From Bacteroidota bacterium (GTDB lineage: Bacteria > Bacteroidota > Ignavibacteria > Kapaibacteriales > UBA2268): a stretch of DNA of 64,000 bases. The stretch's first letter is position 1, and every line of letters starts with the position of its first letter. Under the pieces are notes generated by a model, which ran no database searches, was not told the origin of the DNA, and worked only from the letters and a program-made list of their open reading frames with translations. Location of the stretch: contig SCSM01000011.1 in the NCBI GenBank assembly GCA_004322215.1, positions 124,001-188,000 on the forward strand, written 5' to 3'. The position numbers and the translations under genes are program-made. Below are positions 48,144 to 55,939 of the stretch, in pieces.

Positions 48144-50126
48144 TTATCTCATCAGCATTATCTTTTGTGTTCCCCACTGATTTTCAATCATGTATTTGAT
48201 GAAATAAATACCCGTGGGATAGTCCTTCAAATTTACAATTTGCTTACCTAATCCCACATTCTCAAATCTCTGAAGTATTTTTCCTGTTATATCAACAACG
48301 AACATTTCGTCAACCTGCCCGGTTAATTCAACATTCAATTCACCGTTTGTCGGATTCGGATAGCACTTAATCCTTCCAACTAATTGTTCATAATTCTCTA
48401 CTGTCGAATCAATCCTCGAATCTCCCTGATTCAATATATTATTATTAGGGTCAAGTCCTGCCAACGCTTTCTCAGGATTGCAATCAGGAACAGCCGTGAA
48501 TTGTCCGATTAATCTTATGAACAAATCATTCAATAGCTCAACATCATATTTATCTGTTGATGGTTTTATATGTTTATCCCCTACACCGCTCTCGTCAGTC
48601 AGGAACACATAAGTACCGTTTGTTGCCAATGCCAGTGACCTCATCAGGTATTCTGTACTTTTGTCAATCCCACTGCAAGTAACAGGAATAATTCTTATTC
48701 CAAGCATGGATGCCCTTGCAGTCAGTTCTTTGAGCCGTGCTTTCACTTCGGGAGTGTTGTGAGGTGGAGCATCCAGAATAAGGAACATTAACCTTGTCCT
48801 TGCAGTTTCACTCCATGTAATTTCATTAATTGCACTCTGCAAAGCTAACTCAACTGCCTCTGGAAAATCACCACCACCGTTAGCTTCCTGTTTATTAATA
48901 AATTCAGTTGTCTTTGCAATATCAGGTGATAAATCACTTTTACGTGTAATAAATTCATCCTGCACATCACGGTAGAATATGCTCCCAAGATTGATTTTTA
49001 TATTCTTGAATTTATCTCCAAGCTTTGAAATAATATCTTTCAGTTCTTCTTTCAGATACTTTATTTCATCACCCATCGAGCCGGTTGCATCAACTGCAAA
49101 TACAATATCAACATTCTCGGGAATACTGCAATAATCCTCAACCTTAACGACATTTATACCGTCATGAAACTTTTTAATGTTATTTACGGTAGTTTTATTA
49201 CCTTTATAATCAACTACTATAAAAAGACCTTGATTTTCTACCGGGTCGTTAGTAAATAAATTTCCCCAAAGTTCTGCTTTGCCTGTATTGTCGCTCCTGC
49301 CAGTCCGAAGCACATCACCATTTGCTGATAAAAGCTGGACAGTTGCATCAATTACAGGCATTTTGTCGAGAGTAACAAGTTGAACTGTATATCTTTCAAC
49401 CGGCTTGAAAATCCATTCTTGCGAGTATGTTCTAAAATCATTTTCCTCAATATCCTTCCACAAATCCCATTTACGGAAATCATTAACCTCGCCTGATGTC
49501 AGTACTCCTGCCTTTCCTTCTGCACCTCCTGAAGGAGGTATTGCCGGCTCTGCAGACCTTGTTTCTTCAGCACTGACTTTTCTGATATCATATACATACC
49601 CCGATTCCCCCGGTTTTCCATCTGCAGTAACACTTGCCGCCTTGCCCATCGTAGTAGCAACATCCTCTTTACCGCCTCCATCTCTTGCACTTTTTTTTGT
49701 GGTGGGAATCAAAGGTGAATCAACACTTGTTGATTTATCCAGTGCACCACCTACTCCAAATGCTTCTTTTGCCCAAGATTCTTTATCATCTTCTCTCGAT
49801 AAATTTGATGTATTAGGTATAAATTCCATTTTTAATAGTGTTTCCGAACCTGATTCTGCTTTAACATCCGAAATAATTGTATCAGAAAAAACGAAATAGG
49901 TAAACTTTAAAGAATAATTACCCGGATTCAAATCGAATTTAAAATTTCCATTTCTGTCTGAAATAAATGTTAATACTGTATCCTTGTTATATGCTTGAAC
50001 CTGAACACCCGTCAATGGCTTTTTCGTAGTTTTATTAATTACTGTCCCCTTGATAAATGAACTTTCCCTGCTCTGCGGGGAGCTTAATAGAAGACCGAAT
50101 AATATAAAAATGATTACTGTTCTCAT
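48144..50126 (-). CDS. T9SS-secreted VWA-domain protein
   Basis: About 660 residues from ATG 50126, which follows GGTGAAAG; an in-frame ATG at 50186 adds a long non-signal leader and is less likely. A signal peptide is followed by a carboxypeptidase-regulatory-like domain (KGTVINKTTKKPLTGVQVQA), a low-complexity charged linker, a VWA domain with MIDAS motif DATGSM and later PPHNTPEVK, and a T9SS sorting domain (CYPNPTNGELNVEL). A metal-dependent binding protein displayed on the surface; the ligand is unknown. Its domain order parallels the 22872 VWA protein but with a sorting tail. Confidence 0.9.
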   Translation of the reverse strand: MRTVIIFILFGLLLSSPQSRESSFIKGTVINKTTKKPLTGVQVQAYNKDTVLTFISDRNGNFKFDLNPGNYSLKFTYFVFSDTIISDVKAESGSETLLKMEFIPNTSNLSREDDKESWAKEAFGVGGALDKSTSVDSPLIPTTKKSARDGGGKEDVATTMGKAASVTADGKPGESGYVYDIRKVSAEETRSAEPAIPPSGGAEGKAGVLTSGEVNDFRKWDLWKDIEENDFRTYSQEWIFKPVERYTVQLVTLDKMPVIDATVQLLSANGDVLRTGRSDNTGKAELWGNLFTNDPVENQGLFIVVDYKGNKTTVNNIKKFHDGINVVKVEDYCSIPENVDIVFAVDATGSMGDEIKYLKEELKDIISKLGDKFKNIKINLGSIFYRDVQDEFITRKSDLSPDIAKTTEFINKQEANGGGDFPEAVELALQSAINEITWSETARTRLMFLILDAPPHNTPEVKARLKELTARASMLGIRIIPVTCSGIDKSTEYLMRSLALATNGTYVFLTDESGVGDKHIKPSTDKYDVELLNDLFIRLIGQFTAVPDCNPEKALAGLDPNNNILNQGDSRIDSTVENYEQLVGRIKCYPNPTNGELNVELTGQVDEMFVVDITGKILQRFENVGLGKQIVNLKDYPTGIYFIKYMIENQWGTQKIMLMR

Positions 50127-50398
50127 ACTTTCACCGAAAAATAAATAAAAAAAGAACTTTCTATATAAGATGACGTATAACCCCAAAAAGTTACATTTAA
50201 TTTAAAAAAAATAAATTTATTACTCATCATTTAAGTTTACGTTTAATTTTATTAATTTCAAATTTATTTATTATATATCCATTGAAAAAACTAAATTGAA
50301 GATATTAAATTATTTTCAAATGCTTTAGATTTAACATATTATCATTTTAATAAATTATGTAAAATTTTAATCAAAGCTCAAAATTACTTATTTTTTAG

Positions 50399-50406
50399 TA
50401 AGTTTG
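50399..50406 (+). promoter_or_regulatory. Possible -7 promoter element
   Basis: TAAGTTTG matches TAnnTTTG and lies 34 bases before the enoyl reductase ATG at 50441. No clear -33 box is visible. Confidence 0.3.
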
Positions 50407-50440
50407 TAACCGCTAAATTTCAATTTTCGAGGAAAAATAA

Positions 50441-51247
50441 ATGGGAAATAACAATAAATACGCTTTGATTTTGGGGAGTTCCGGTGGTTTCGGTCGAGCA
50501 ACTGCTCTCGAATTAGCCGGCTTGGGCTATAACATATTCGGTGTTCATCTCGATTTCGGTTCTAATAAAAAAGCTGCAGAAGAGCTTTTGGAGCAGATTA
50601 AAGCAATGGGAGTAAAGGCAACATTTTTCAATCTAAATGCCGCTGATGAAAAAAACCGCGATACTGTCATCGAATCAATCAAATCAGTTCTCGATGGAGA
50701 AAACGGTTCTTATATAAATGTGCTTATCCATTCACTCGCTTTCGGTTCTATAGGACCTCTGATTGCTCCTAACGCTGAAGACCAGCTTCAGCAAAAGAAT
50801 CTCGAAATGACTCTGCACGTTATGGCTCACAGCTTGCTCTACTGGTCTCAGGATTTGATTCATAATAAATTAATCCGAGAGGGAAGCAAAATTATTACAC
50901 TTACAAGTGCCGGCTCATCCCGTGCTATGAAAAACTACGGTGCTGTGTCTGTTGCAAAAGCTGCTCTCGAAGCTTATGTCCGGCAGCTTGCAGTCGAGCT
51001 TGCTCCTTACAAAATCACAGTAAATGCTCTTTCTCCGGGTGTTACAAACACTCAGGCAGTTAAGCACATACCCGGTTATGAAAGCATGCTAACCGCATCA
51101 AAAAGAATTAATCCGAATCAAAGGAATACTCTTCCCGATGATGTTTCGAAAGCTATATCATTATTCATCAATGACAAATCCTATTGGATTACAGGACAAA
51201 TCATTGCCGTTGACGGTGGCGAAAGCATTGTAAATTCGTTTGAATAA
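50441..51247 (+). CDS. Enoyl-ACP reductase-like SDR (FabL type)
   Basis: 268 residues. A Rossmann fold with GSSGGFGRA (12-20). Catalytic Tyr166 and Lys173 (NYGAVSVAKAALEAY) are six residues apart, the spacing of enoyl-ACP reductases such as FabI/FabL rather than the YxxxK of classical SDRs. FabL enzymes complete each fatty-acid elongation cycle by reducing enoyl-ACP with NAD(P)H. A FabL-like reductase is more likely than a general SDR, although SDR subfamily calls need alignment. The gene is followed by an acyl-CoA dehydrogenase on the same strand. Confidence 0.82.
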   Translation: MGNNNKYALILGSSGGFGRATALELAGLGYNIFGVHLDFGSNKKAAEELLEQIKAMGVKATFFNLNAADEKNRDTVIESIKSVLDGENGSYINVLIHSLAFGSIGPLIAPNAEDQLQQKNLEMTLHVMAHSLLYWSQDLIHNKLIREGSKIITLTSAGSSRAMKNYGAVSVAKAALEAYVRQLAVELAPYKITVNALSPGVTNTQAVKHIPGYESMLTASKRINPNQRNTLPDDVSKAISLFINDKSYWITGQIIAVDGGESIVNSFE

Positions 51248-51252
51248 TATCA

Positions 51253-51288
51253 TGAGGATAATCAGACAAATCTTGTCTGGTTTCCTCA
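51253..51288 (+). terminator. Hairpin after the enoyl reductase
   Basis: TGAGGA and CAGACAA pair with TTGTCTG and TCCTCA around loop ATC, with a small internal bulge. It starts six bases past the stop. The following T tract is weak, so termination may be partial. Confidence 0.5.
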
Positions 51289-51401
51289 ATCTCGTCTATT
51301 AAGCAATTCAAATGTCCTTTCTATCTTAAAATTAATATTATTAACAACACAATTTATACAATTAAATTGTTCATAATTTTCCTTAAATAAAAAAACATAC
51401 C

Positions 51402-51409
51402 TATCTTTG
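51402..51409 (+). promoter_or_regulatory. Possible -7 promoter element
   Basis: TATCTTTG matches the TAnnTTTG consensus, 62 bases before the acyl-CoA dehydrogenase ATG. No matching -33 box. Confidence 0.3.
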
Positions 51410-51471
51410 TAGTTTACACTTAGAAATCAAAATTTTATTTAATTAATGTTTGTTATGTTTTAGGAATTTTT

Positions 51472-52623
51472 ATGTTTGATTTCACTTTTACCGAAGAACA
51501 ACGCATGTTGCGTGATATGGTCAAAGATTTTGCTACAAATGAATTAAAACCTCTTGCTGCAAAAATTGACGAAGAAGAAGCAATCCCACCTCATATTATA
51601 AAAAAAGTAGGCGAACTCGGACTTCTCGGCGCCGCCTTTCCGGTTGAATACGGAGGCAGCGGTTTCGGAGAAATCGGCTACTGCATCATCCAGGAAAACA
51701 TCGGTGCAGCTTGTATGTCAACTGCCACTATGATTGGAGCCCATGTTTCTATTGGCACTAATTCAATCTACCTTGGCGGCAGCGAAGAATTAAAACAAAA
51801 ATATATGCCTTCACTCACCGCAGGCGAAAAAATCGCTGCATTCGCTCTCACTGAACAGGGTGCCGGTTCTGATGCCTTCAACCTGAAAACAAGGGCAGAA
51901 CTCGACGGCGACCACTGGGTAATCAATGGCGAAAAGCTCTGGATTACCAACGGTCCATTCGCAGATGTATTCGCTGTCTATGCCCGTACCAAAAGAGGTA
52001 TCACCGGATTTGTCGTCGAAAAAGGTACTCCCGGATTTACTCCTGGTGCTCCCGAAAGGAAAATGGGTATCAAGGGAAGCAAAACCTCATCCCTGACTTT
52101 CGACAATGTCAGGATTCCAAAAGAAAATATTATTGGTCAGGAAGGAAAAGGTTTTCTCGTTGCTATGCATACGCTCGATGCAGGTCGTCTTGGACTTGGA
52201 GCAGCTTGTCTCGGCGGAATGAAAGAACTTCTGCGTCTCTCAACTGATTATTCCAAAAACCGCAAGCAATTTGACGAACCGATTGCCAACTTCCAGGCAG
52301 TACAGTTTATGCTTGCCGATATGGCAGCAATGATTTATGTATGCGAATCCCTTGTTTATCGTACCGCTAACGATTACGATAATAAGACAATGCAGCCGCG
52401 TCAGGCAGCAATCGTTAAGCTTGTAGTATCGGAGCATCTCAGTAAAGTTGCCGACCTCGCAATGCAGGTTCACGGTGGTATGGGATTCTCCCGCGAAATG
52501 CCCATCGAAAGATTTTACCGCGATTCACGCATTAACAGAATCTTCGAAGGTACAAACGAAATTCAGAAAATGATTATCGCAAAAGATGTCCTAAAAAGAA
52601 AAGGAAACATCGAGATAATGTAA
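51472..52623 (+). CDS. Acyl-CoA dehydrogenase
   Basis: 383 residues, a normal family length. It oxidises acyl-CoA to trans-2-enoyl-CoA with FAD, the first step of fatty-acid breakdown or related butyrate-type metabolism. Seen: FAD/substrate motifs LTEQGAGSDAFNL and EKLWITNGPFAD, the C-terminal helix block VHGGMGFSREMPIERFYRDS, and catalytic Glu359 in RIFEGTNEIQ. The electron acceptor (ETF) is not nearby. The chain-length class is not predictable by eye. Confidence 0.95.
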   Translation: MFDFTFTEEQRMLRDMVKDFATNELKPLAAKIDEEEAIPPHIIKKVGELGLLGAAFPVEYGGSGFGEIGYCIIQENIGAACMSTATMIGAHVSIGTNSIYLGGSEELKQKYMPSLTAGEKIAAFALTEQGAGSDAFNLKTRAELDGDHWVINGEKLWITNGPFADVFAVYARTKRGITGFVVEKGTPGFTPGAPERKMGIKGSKTSSLTFDNVRIPKENIIGQEGKGFLVAMHTLDAGRLGLGAACLGGMKELLRLSTDYSKNRKQFDEPIANFQAVQFMLADMAAMIYVCESLVYRTANDYDNKTMQPRQAAIVKLVVSEHLSKVADLAMQVHGGMGFSREMPIERFYRDSRINRIFEGTNEIQKMIIAKDVLKRKGNIEIM

Positions 52624-52655
52624 AATTCAAAATGCAAATGATTTTTTTTATGTAG

Positions 52656-52684
52656 GGGGCAGATTCCAAATCTGCCTTTTTTTT
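52656..52684 (+). terminator. Terminator after the acyl-CoA dehydrogenase
   Basis: GGCAGATT (52658-52665) and AATCTGCC (52669-52676) pair with loop CCA and are followed by T8. It has the same GGCAGA-type arms as other dispersed palindromes in the window. Confidence 0.88.
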
Positions 52685-52689
52685 ACCTG

Positions 52690-52715
52690 TGTCATTCTGA
52701 GTGAAACAAAGAATC
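52690..52715. repeat. Dispersed GTCATTCTGAG-type repeat
   Basis: GTCATTCTGAGTGAAACAAA then GAATC. It is intergenic and related to the copy inside porU at 14936-14965. Confidence 0.65.
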
Positions 52716-52832
52716 TAACTCCATTATTATCAATATATAAGACTCATTACTTAATAAAATTTCACAATTTAAATAAATACTCATTTTCTATTAATAATTA
52801 ATCACTTACGTTAATTATTTTATAATTTTTTT

Positions 52833-52866
52833 AACTTATCACTTAAAACTTAACACTTAAAACTAA
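52833..52866. repeat. Degenerate AACTTAACACTTAAAA repeat
   Basis: Three or so copies of ACTTAACACTTAAAA-like sequence immediately downstream of the mltG stop. The same motif is at 22840-22866. Confidence 0.4.
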
Positions 52867-52870
52867 TTAG

Positions 52871-53893
52871 CTACTTCTCCCTGTTTCTCCTGTAATTCTG
52901 TACATTATAAATATGCTGTGTGCCTGTCCTGGAAAAATTAATTCTCCCCGAACCGTCGCCTGCTGCAACAAAATATAGATAGTCATGCACTTCCGGATAT
53001 AATGCCGCTTCGATTGCTTTCACTCCCGGTGAATTAATAGGTCCCGGCGGCAGTCCTATGTGCCTGTATGTATTGTATGGGCTGTCAACATCCAAATCCT
53101 TATACAGCACTCTTTCTTTATGAAGTTTCAATGCATACAAAACAGTCGGATCGGATTGCAGGGGCATATTGCGTTTCAGACGGTTGTAAAACACTCCGCT
53201 GACTCTCAGCTTATCTTCATTATTCGGTGCTTCCGCTTCGATGATTGATGCCAGCGTTAGAATCTCATGCCTCGTCTTTCCCTCGTGCCGGGCATCCTTT
53301 GCAAATCTTTCATTCCAGATTCTATCTTGTGCTTTAATAAGTGTGTTCACAATTTCAGAAATAGACTGCTTCCAGTAAAACTCGTAAGTGTCGGGCATCA
53401 GGTAACCCTCTGCTGTAGATGCGGGAATTGAATTTGCCTTAAGTAAGCTGTCCGAACTGGTAAAATTCATAAAAGCAGTAGAATCAACTGATAGTTCTCT
53501 CTGAATAATAGATGCAAATCTTTCCAGCTTGATTCCTTCGGGAAAAGTTACACGCCTGACGCAAAGCTGTTTCCCTGTAAAAATTGAATAAAGCAATTCA
53601 AAATTCGTGTTCCCCTTCTGGTACATATAGCTCCCGGCAAAAATCCCCTCAGCGGTTATTTTGGAATACACCTTCACAATGAATTTATAATACCAGTTCG
53701 GTGTCAGCAGTTCCTTTTCATTGAAAATGGCAATCGCCCTGCCGACCGATGTATTCCTCGGAATGTTCACCAGCACATCATTTTGGATGCCTGCATCCTT
53801 GCTAAGAATGAATACAACAGAAACAGAAAATAATATTAAAAGGGTTAATAACCCTAAAAATATTTTCAAAAAAGTATGTTTTTTCTTTTTCAT
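52871..53893 (-). CDS. mltG: Endolytic peptidoglycan transglycosylase MltG
   Basis: 340 residues. One N-terminal membrane helix (FLKIFLGLLTLLILFSVSVV) anchors a YceG domain with GYLMPDTYEFYW, the catalytic Glu in ASIIEAEAPN, and SDPTVLYAL and PPGPINSPG. It cuts nascent glycan strands and helps end chain extension in the periplasm. The length is normal. It is single on the minus strand. Confidence 0.95.
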   Translation of the reverse strand: MKKKKHTFLKIFLGLLTLLILFSVSVVFILSKDAGIQNDVLVNIPRNTSVGRAIAIFNEKELLTPNWYYKFIVKVYSKITAEGIFAGSYMYQKGNTNFELLYSIFTGKQLCVRRVTFPEGIKLERFASIIQRELSVDSTAFMNFTSSDSLLKANSIPASTAEGYLMPDTYEFYWKQSISEIVNTLIKAQDRIWNERFAKDARHEGKTRHEILTLASIIEAEAPNNEDKLRVSGVFYNRLKRNMPLQSDPTVLYALKLHKERVLYKDLDVDSPYNTYRHIGLPPGPINSPGVKAIEAALYPEVHDYLYFVAAGDGSGRINFSRTGTQHIYNVQNYRRNREK

Positions 53894-53986
53894 CTACAAT
53901 AATAATATGAATAAATAGTCATATAGTAAAATTGAATAATTATTATTTACAAATTAGTGATTTTAAATTTTTTTTTTGGAGAAAAT

Positions 53987-54400
53987 ATGTCAATTAAAAT
54001 AACTTTTCCCGGCAACAAAAAAGTTGACGCACATATAAACGGTTTCACGATTCACACAGACCAGCCGCTCACAGGCGGAGGAGACGGCACTGCCCCATCG
54101 CCATTCGAGCATTTTCTCGCATCGCTCGGCACATGTGCCGGAATTTACATAAAGGGATTTTGCGACAGCCGCGGCTTGTCAACTGAAGGAATCGAAATCG
54201 AACAGAAAATCGAATACGACCAGGCACGCCAGCGAATAGGCAGGGTGATTCTCGATATTCAGGTGCCTCCCGACTTTCCTGAAAAGTACAGGGGCTCTCT
54301 AATCAATACTGCCAATCTATGTGCAGTGAAAAAATACCTTCAGGACCCGTTTGAAATTGAAACATACACAACGGAAAAAGAATTAATAATGCAAAATTGA
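53987..54400 (+). CDS. OsmC-family protein
   Basis: 137 residues from ATG 53987, which has GGAG five bases upstream; an in-frame start at 53957 adds a poor leader. The two OsmC/Ohr-type cysteines are in SLGTCAGIYIKGF and NLCAVKKYL. Such proteins reduce organic hydroperoxides with thiols in the cytoplasm. The short form resembles the YhfA branch, whose substrate is not well defined. Confidence 0.85.
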   Translation: MSIKITFPGNKKVDAHINGFTIHTDQPLTGGGDGTAPSPFEHFLASLGTCAGIYIKGFCDSRGLSTEGIEIEQKIEYDQARQRIGRVILDIQVPPDFPEKYRGSLINTANLCAVKKYLQDPFEIETYTTEKELIMQN

Positions 54401-54411
54401 TAATTGAAAAT

Positions 54412-54440
54412 GTAGGGACAGAACATTGTTCTGTCTCTTC
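54412..54440. repeat. Diverged copy of the GTAGGGACAGAAC palindrome
   Basis: The left arm GTAGGGACAGAAC and loop match 29654-29682 exactly; the right arm has changes in its outer bases. It lies just after the osmC gene. Confidence 0.65.
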
Positions 54441-54454
54441 GGTTAGGCAATTTA

Positions 54455-54556
54455 TCATTCCTGCGAAACAGGAATCCAGAGCGAAAACAAAACAGAATAA
54501 TTTCATAAACACAAAACCTCAACAGATGGGCAGGTTCCTAACCTGTCTTTTTTTTT
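54455..54556. repeat. Direct repeat A flanking hicBA
   Basis: Composed of a TCATTCCTG/CAGGAATCC hairpin, a spacer, then ACAGAATAATTTCATAAACA through CCTCAACAGATGGG and a GCAGGTT/AACCTG hairpin with T9. Almost the same order and sequence recurs at 55149-55256 on the other side of the hicBA cassette. Confidence 0.85.
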
Positions 54557-54587
54557 GATAAGCGATTATTAATTTTATTAAATTTTC

Positions 54588-54824
54588 CTATTGACCGTAA
54601 TATGCTTTTAAGAAGTCATCACGTGTGATGCCTATTTGATTAACTATTGCTCTTAGTGTTCCGCTATTAATGGTTTTGTGGTTTGGCATTACTAATGGTG
54701 TGATTGTTCCGTCACTGTTTTTTCTTTCCATGATTATGTGATTGCCTTCTCGTACGATTACAAATCTTAATCTCATGAAGGTCTTTATTACATCATTTTT
54801 GTGTGAATCAACAGGAAATTTCAT
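54588..54824 (-). CDS. hicA: HicA toxin
   Basis: 78 residues, double-stranded RNA-binding-like fold. The catalytic His29 is in REGNHIIM, and the C-terminal MPNHKTINSGTLRAIVNQ is the family signature. HicA cleaves mRNA and is held inactive by HicB. Its ATG overlaps the hicB stop by four bases, in the antitoxin-first order on the minus strand. Both genes lie between two copies of a roughly 105-bp repeat. Confidence 0.9.
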   Translation of the reverse strand: MKFPVDSHKNDVIKTFMRLRFVIVREGNHIIMERKNSDGTITPLVMPNHKTINSGTLRAIVNQIGITRDDFLKAYYGQ

Positions 54825-55057
54825 ACGAGGACACCGGATTCAGCAATAAAAGCTTCCTGTAAATCTATATTATCGCCAAAGCTTTCTTTAAAACGTTCGA
54901 TACCATAATATTCAATAAAAGCAGAAATTGAATCTTCAGTGCTTTTAAATGCTTCTGAGTAAGAACTGCCCTGCCCGACAATAGCTCCATTTGAAAAACC
55001 TAATGGATAACCTGTATATCCGTCAGAACTTTTTTCTATAACTATTTTTATTTTCAT
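54821..55057 (-). CDS. hicB: HicB antitoxin
   Basis: 78 residues with a partial RNase H-like fold (MKIKIVIEKSSDGYTGYPLG, then GQGSSYSEAFKSTEDSISAF). No DNA-binding domain follows, so it is the short HicB form and autoregulation is uncertain. It is first in the hicBA pair and binds HicA to block its active site. Confidence 0.85.
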   Translation of the reverse strand: MKIKIVIEKSSDGYTGYPLGFSNGAIVGQGSSYSEAFKSTEDSISAFIEYYGIERFKESFGDNIDLQEAFIAESGVLV

Positions 55058-55148
55058 TTGAACCTCTATGTTTTTTCAAAAATACGTTATTTATATAATA
55101 TTATTGCCTATGTAAGATTATAAAAAAAAGGTTTGAAACATCAGTTTG

Positions 55149-55256
55149 TCATTCCGCACTTGATGCGGAATCCATTGCGAAAATTAAAAACAGAATAATT
55201 TTTCATAAACACAAAAACCTCAACAGATGGGCAGGTTCCTAACCTGCCTTTTTTTT
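55149..55256. repeat. Direct repeat B flanking hicBA
   Basis: TCATTCCGCA/TGCGGAATCC hairpin, spacer, then ACAGAATAATT, CATAAACACAAAA, CCTCAACAGATGGG and a GCAGGTT/AACCTGC hairpin with T8. Same order as repeat A. Confidence 0.85.
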
Positions 55257-55426
55257 CAGTGAAAAAATTATGGCTATATATTGACATAAAACGACATTTT
55301 TCTTCATTTATGACATTTTTCACAAGGTTTTTTTTATTGTACACTTTAAGGATTCACTTCAAAAACCCCCACAAAGTGGAGAAGTAAGACCCCCTTAATA
55401 CCCTTTGAAAAGTAGTCAAATTTGGA

Positions 55427-55456
55427 AAATGTCCTGTTTTGTCTTGTTTTGTCCTG
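55427..55456. repeat. 10-bp-period array 1 (TTTTGTCCTG)
   Basis: Three consecutive 10-base units of the type TTTTGTCCTG or TTTTGTCTTG. The period matches one turn of DNA. Confidence 0.75.
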
Positions 55457-55530
55457 TATTTTTTTATTTTTACATTCCCATTGAGGAATAGGATTGATTT
55501 GTAAGGAGTTATAATATTGCGGACATGGAA

Positions 55531-55597
55531 TATTTGTCCTGTTTTGTCCGATTTTGTCTCATTTTGTCCTATTGGGTTTGGCAAAATAGGACAAGTT
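55531..55597. repeat. 10-bp-period array 2 with inverted copy
   Basis: Four 10-base units (TTTTGTCC plus two variable bases), then TTGTCCTATT repeated in inverse (AATAGGACAA) about eleven bases later. It could serve as an array of protein-binding sites. Confidence 0.75.
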
Positions 55598-55741
55598 TAG
55601 ACAATTTTGAAATGTGAGTATTGAATGGTGGATATATTATTGAAATTCCGAATTATTAATGCTGAATTCTGAATGGTGGTTATATTTTAATTGAATAATC
55701 CCCCTTTAATAAAGTGGGAAAGAAAACAAACGAACATTTAT

Positions 55742-55805
55742 ATCCCGATTGATCGGGATTTCCGTAAAACTTCATCCCGAAGAATCGGGATTTCCGTAAG
55801 ACTTC
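55742..55805. repeat. Two tandem 32-bp units
   Basis: Each unit starts ATCCCGA, has an inner palindrome (TCCCGATTGATCGGGA in the first), and continues TTTCCGTAA-ACTTC. A partial copy lies near 59486-59510. Confidence 0.75.
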
Positions 55806-55939
55806 AACCGGTATTGACTGGATTCAGCCCGACATTATTTAGCAAAGAACAAGCGGTGCAAAGATAAGGTTGTTGGGATGATATGTCAAGAAAACGGTTT
55901 TAAAATGATTTTAAAATTAATAATTGTGAAATTTAGGAT

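Larger units (their letters stand above)
55257..55939. other. Repeat-rich non-coding stretch
   Basis: About 680 bases without a gene. It holds two arrays with 10-base period (55427-55456 and 55531-55570), an inverted repeat (55564-55597), two tandem 32-bp units (55742-55805), and AT-rich spacer. It separates hicBA from the ATPase-membrane module. Confidence 0.7.

Noticed and set aside
49405-49899. 164-codon plus-strand frame
   Set aside because: Antisense shadow of the low-complexity linker of the VWA T9SS gene on the minus strand.
54303-54522. Minus-strand frames across the osmC end and repeat A
   Set aside because: They overlap the osmC gene and repeat DNA and have no start signal.
55141-55344. 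Minus-strand frame ending in RIKCGMTN
   Set aside because: This is the usual false protein produced by the GTCATTC repeat, overlapping repeat B.
55354-55584. Minus-strand 76-codon frame with DKTGQ-like repeats
   Set aside because: It is the translation of the TTTTGTCC arrays; no ribosome binding site and no protein-like composition outside the repeat.
55742-55805. Possible CRISPR array
   Set aside because: Two directly adjacent units with no spacers and no cas genes in the window.
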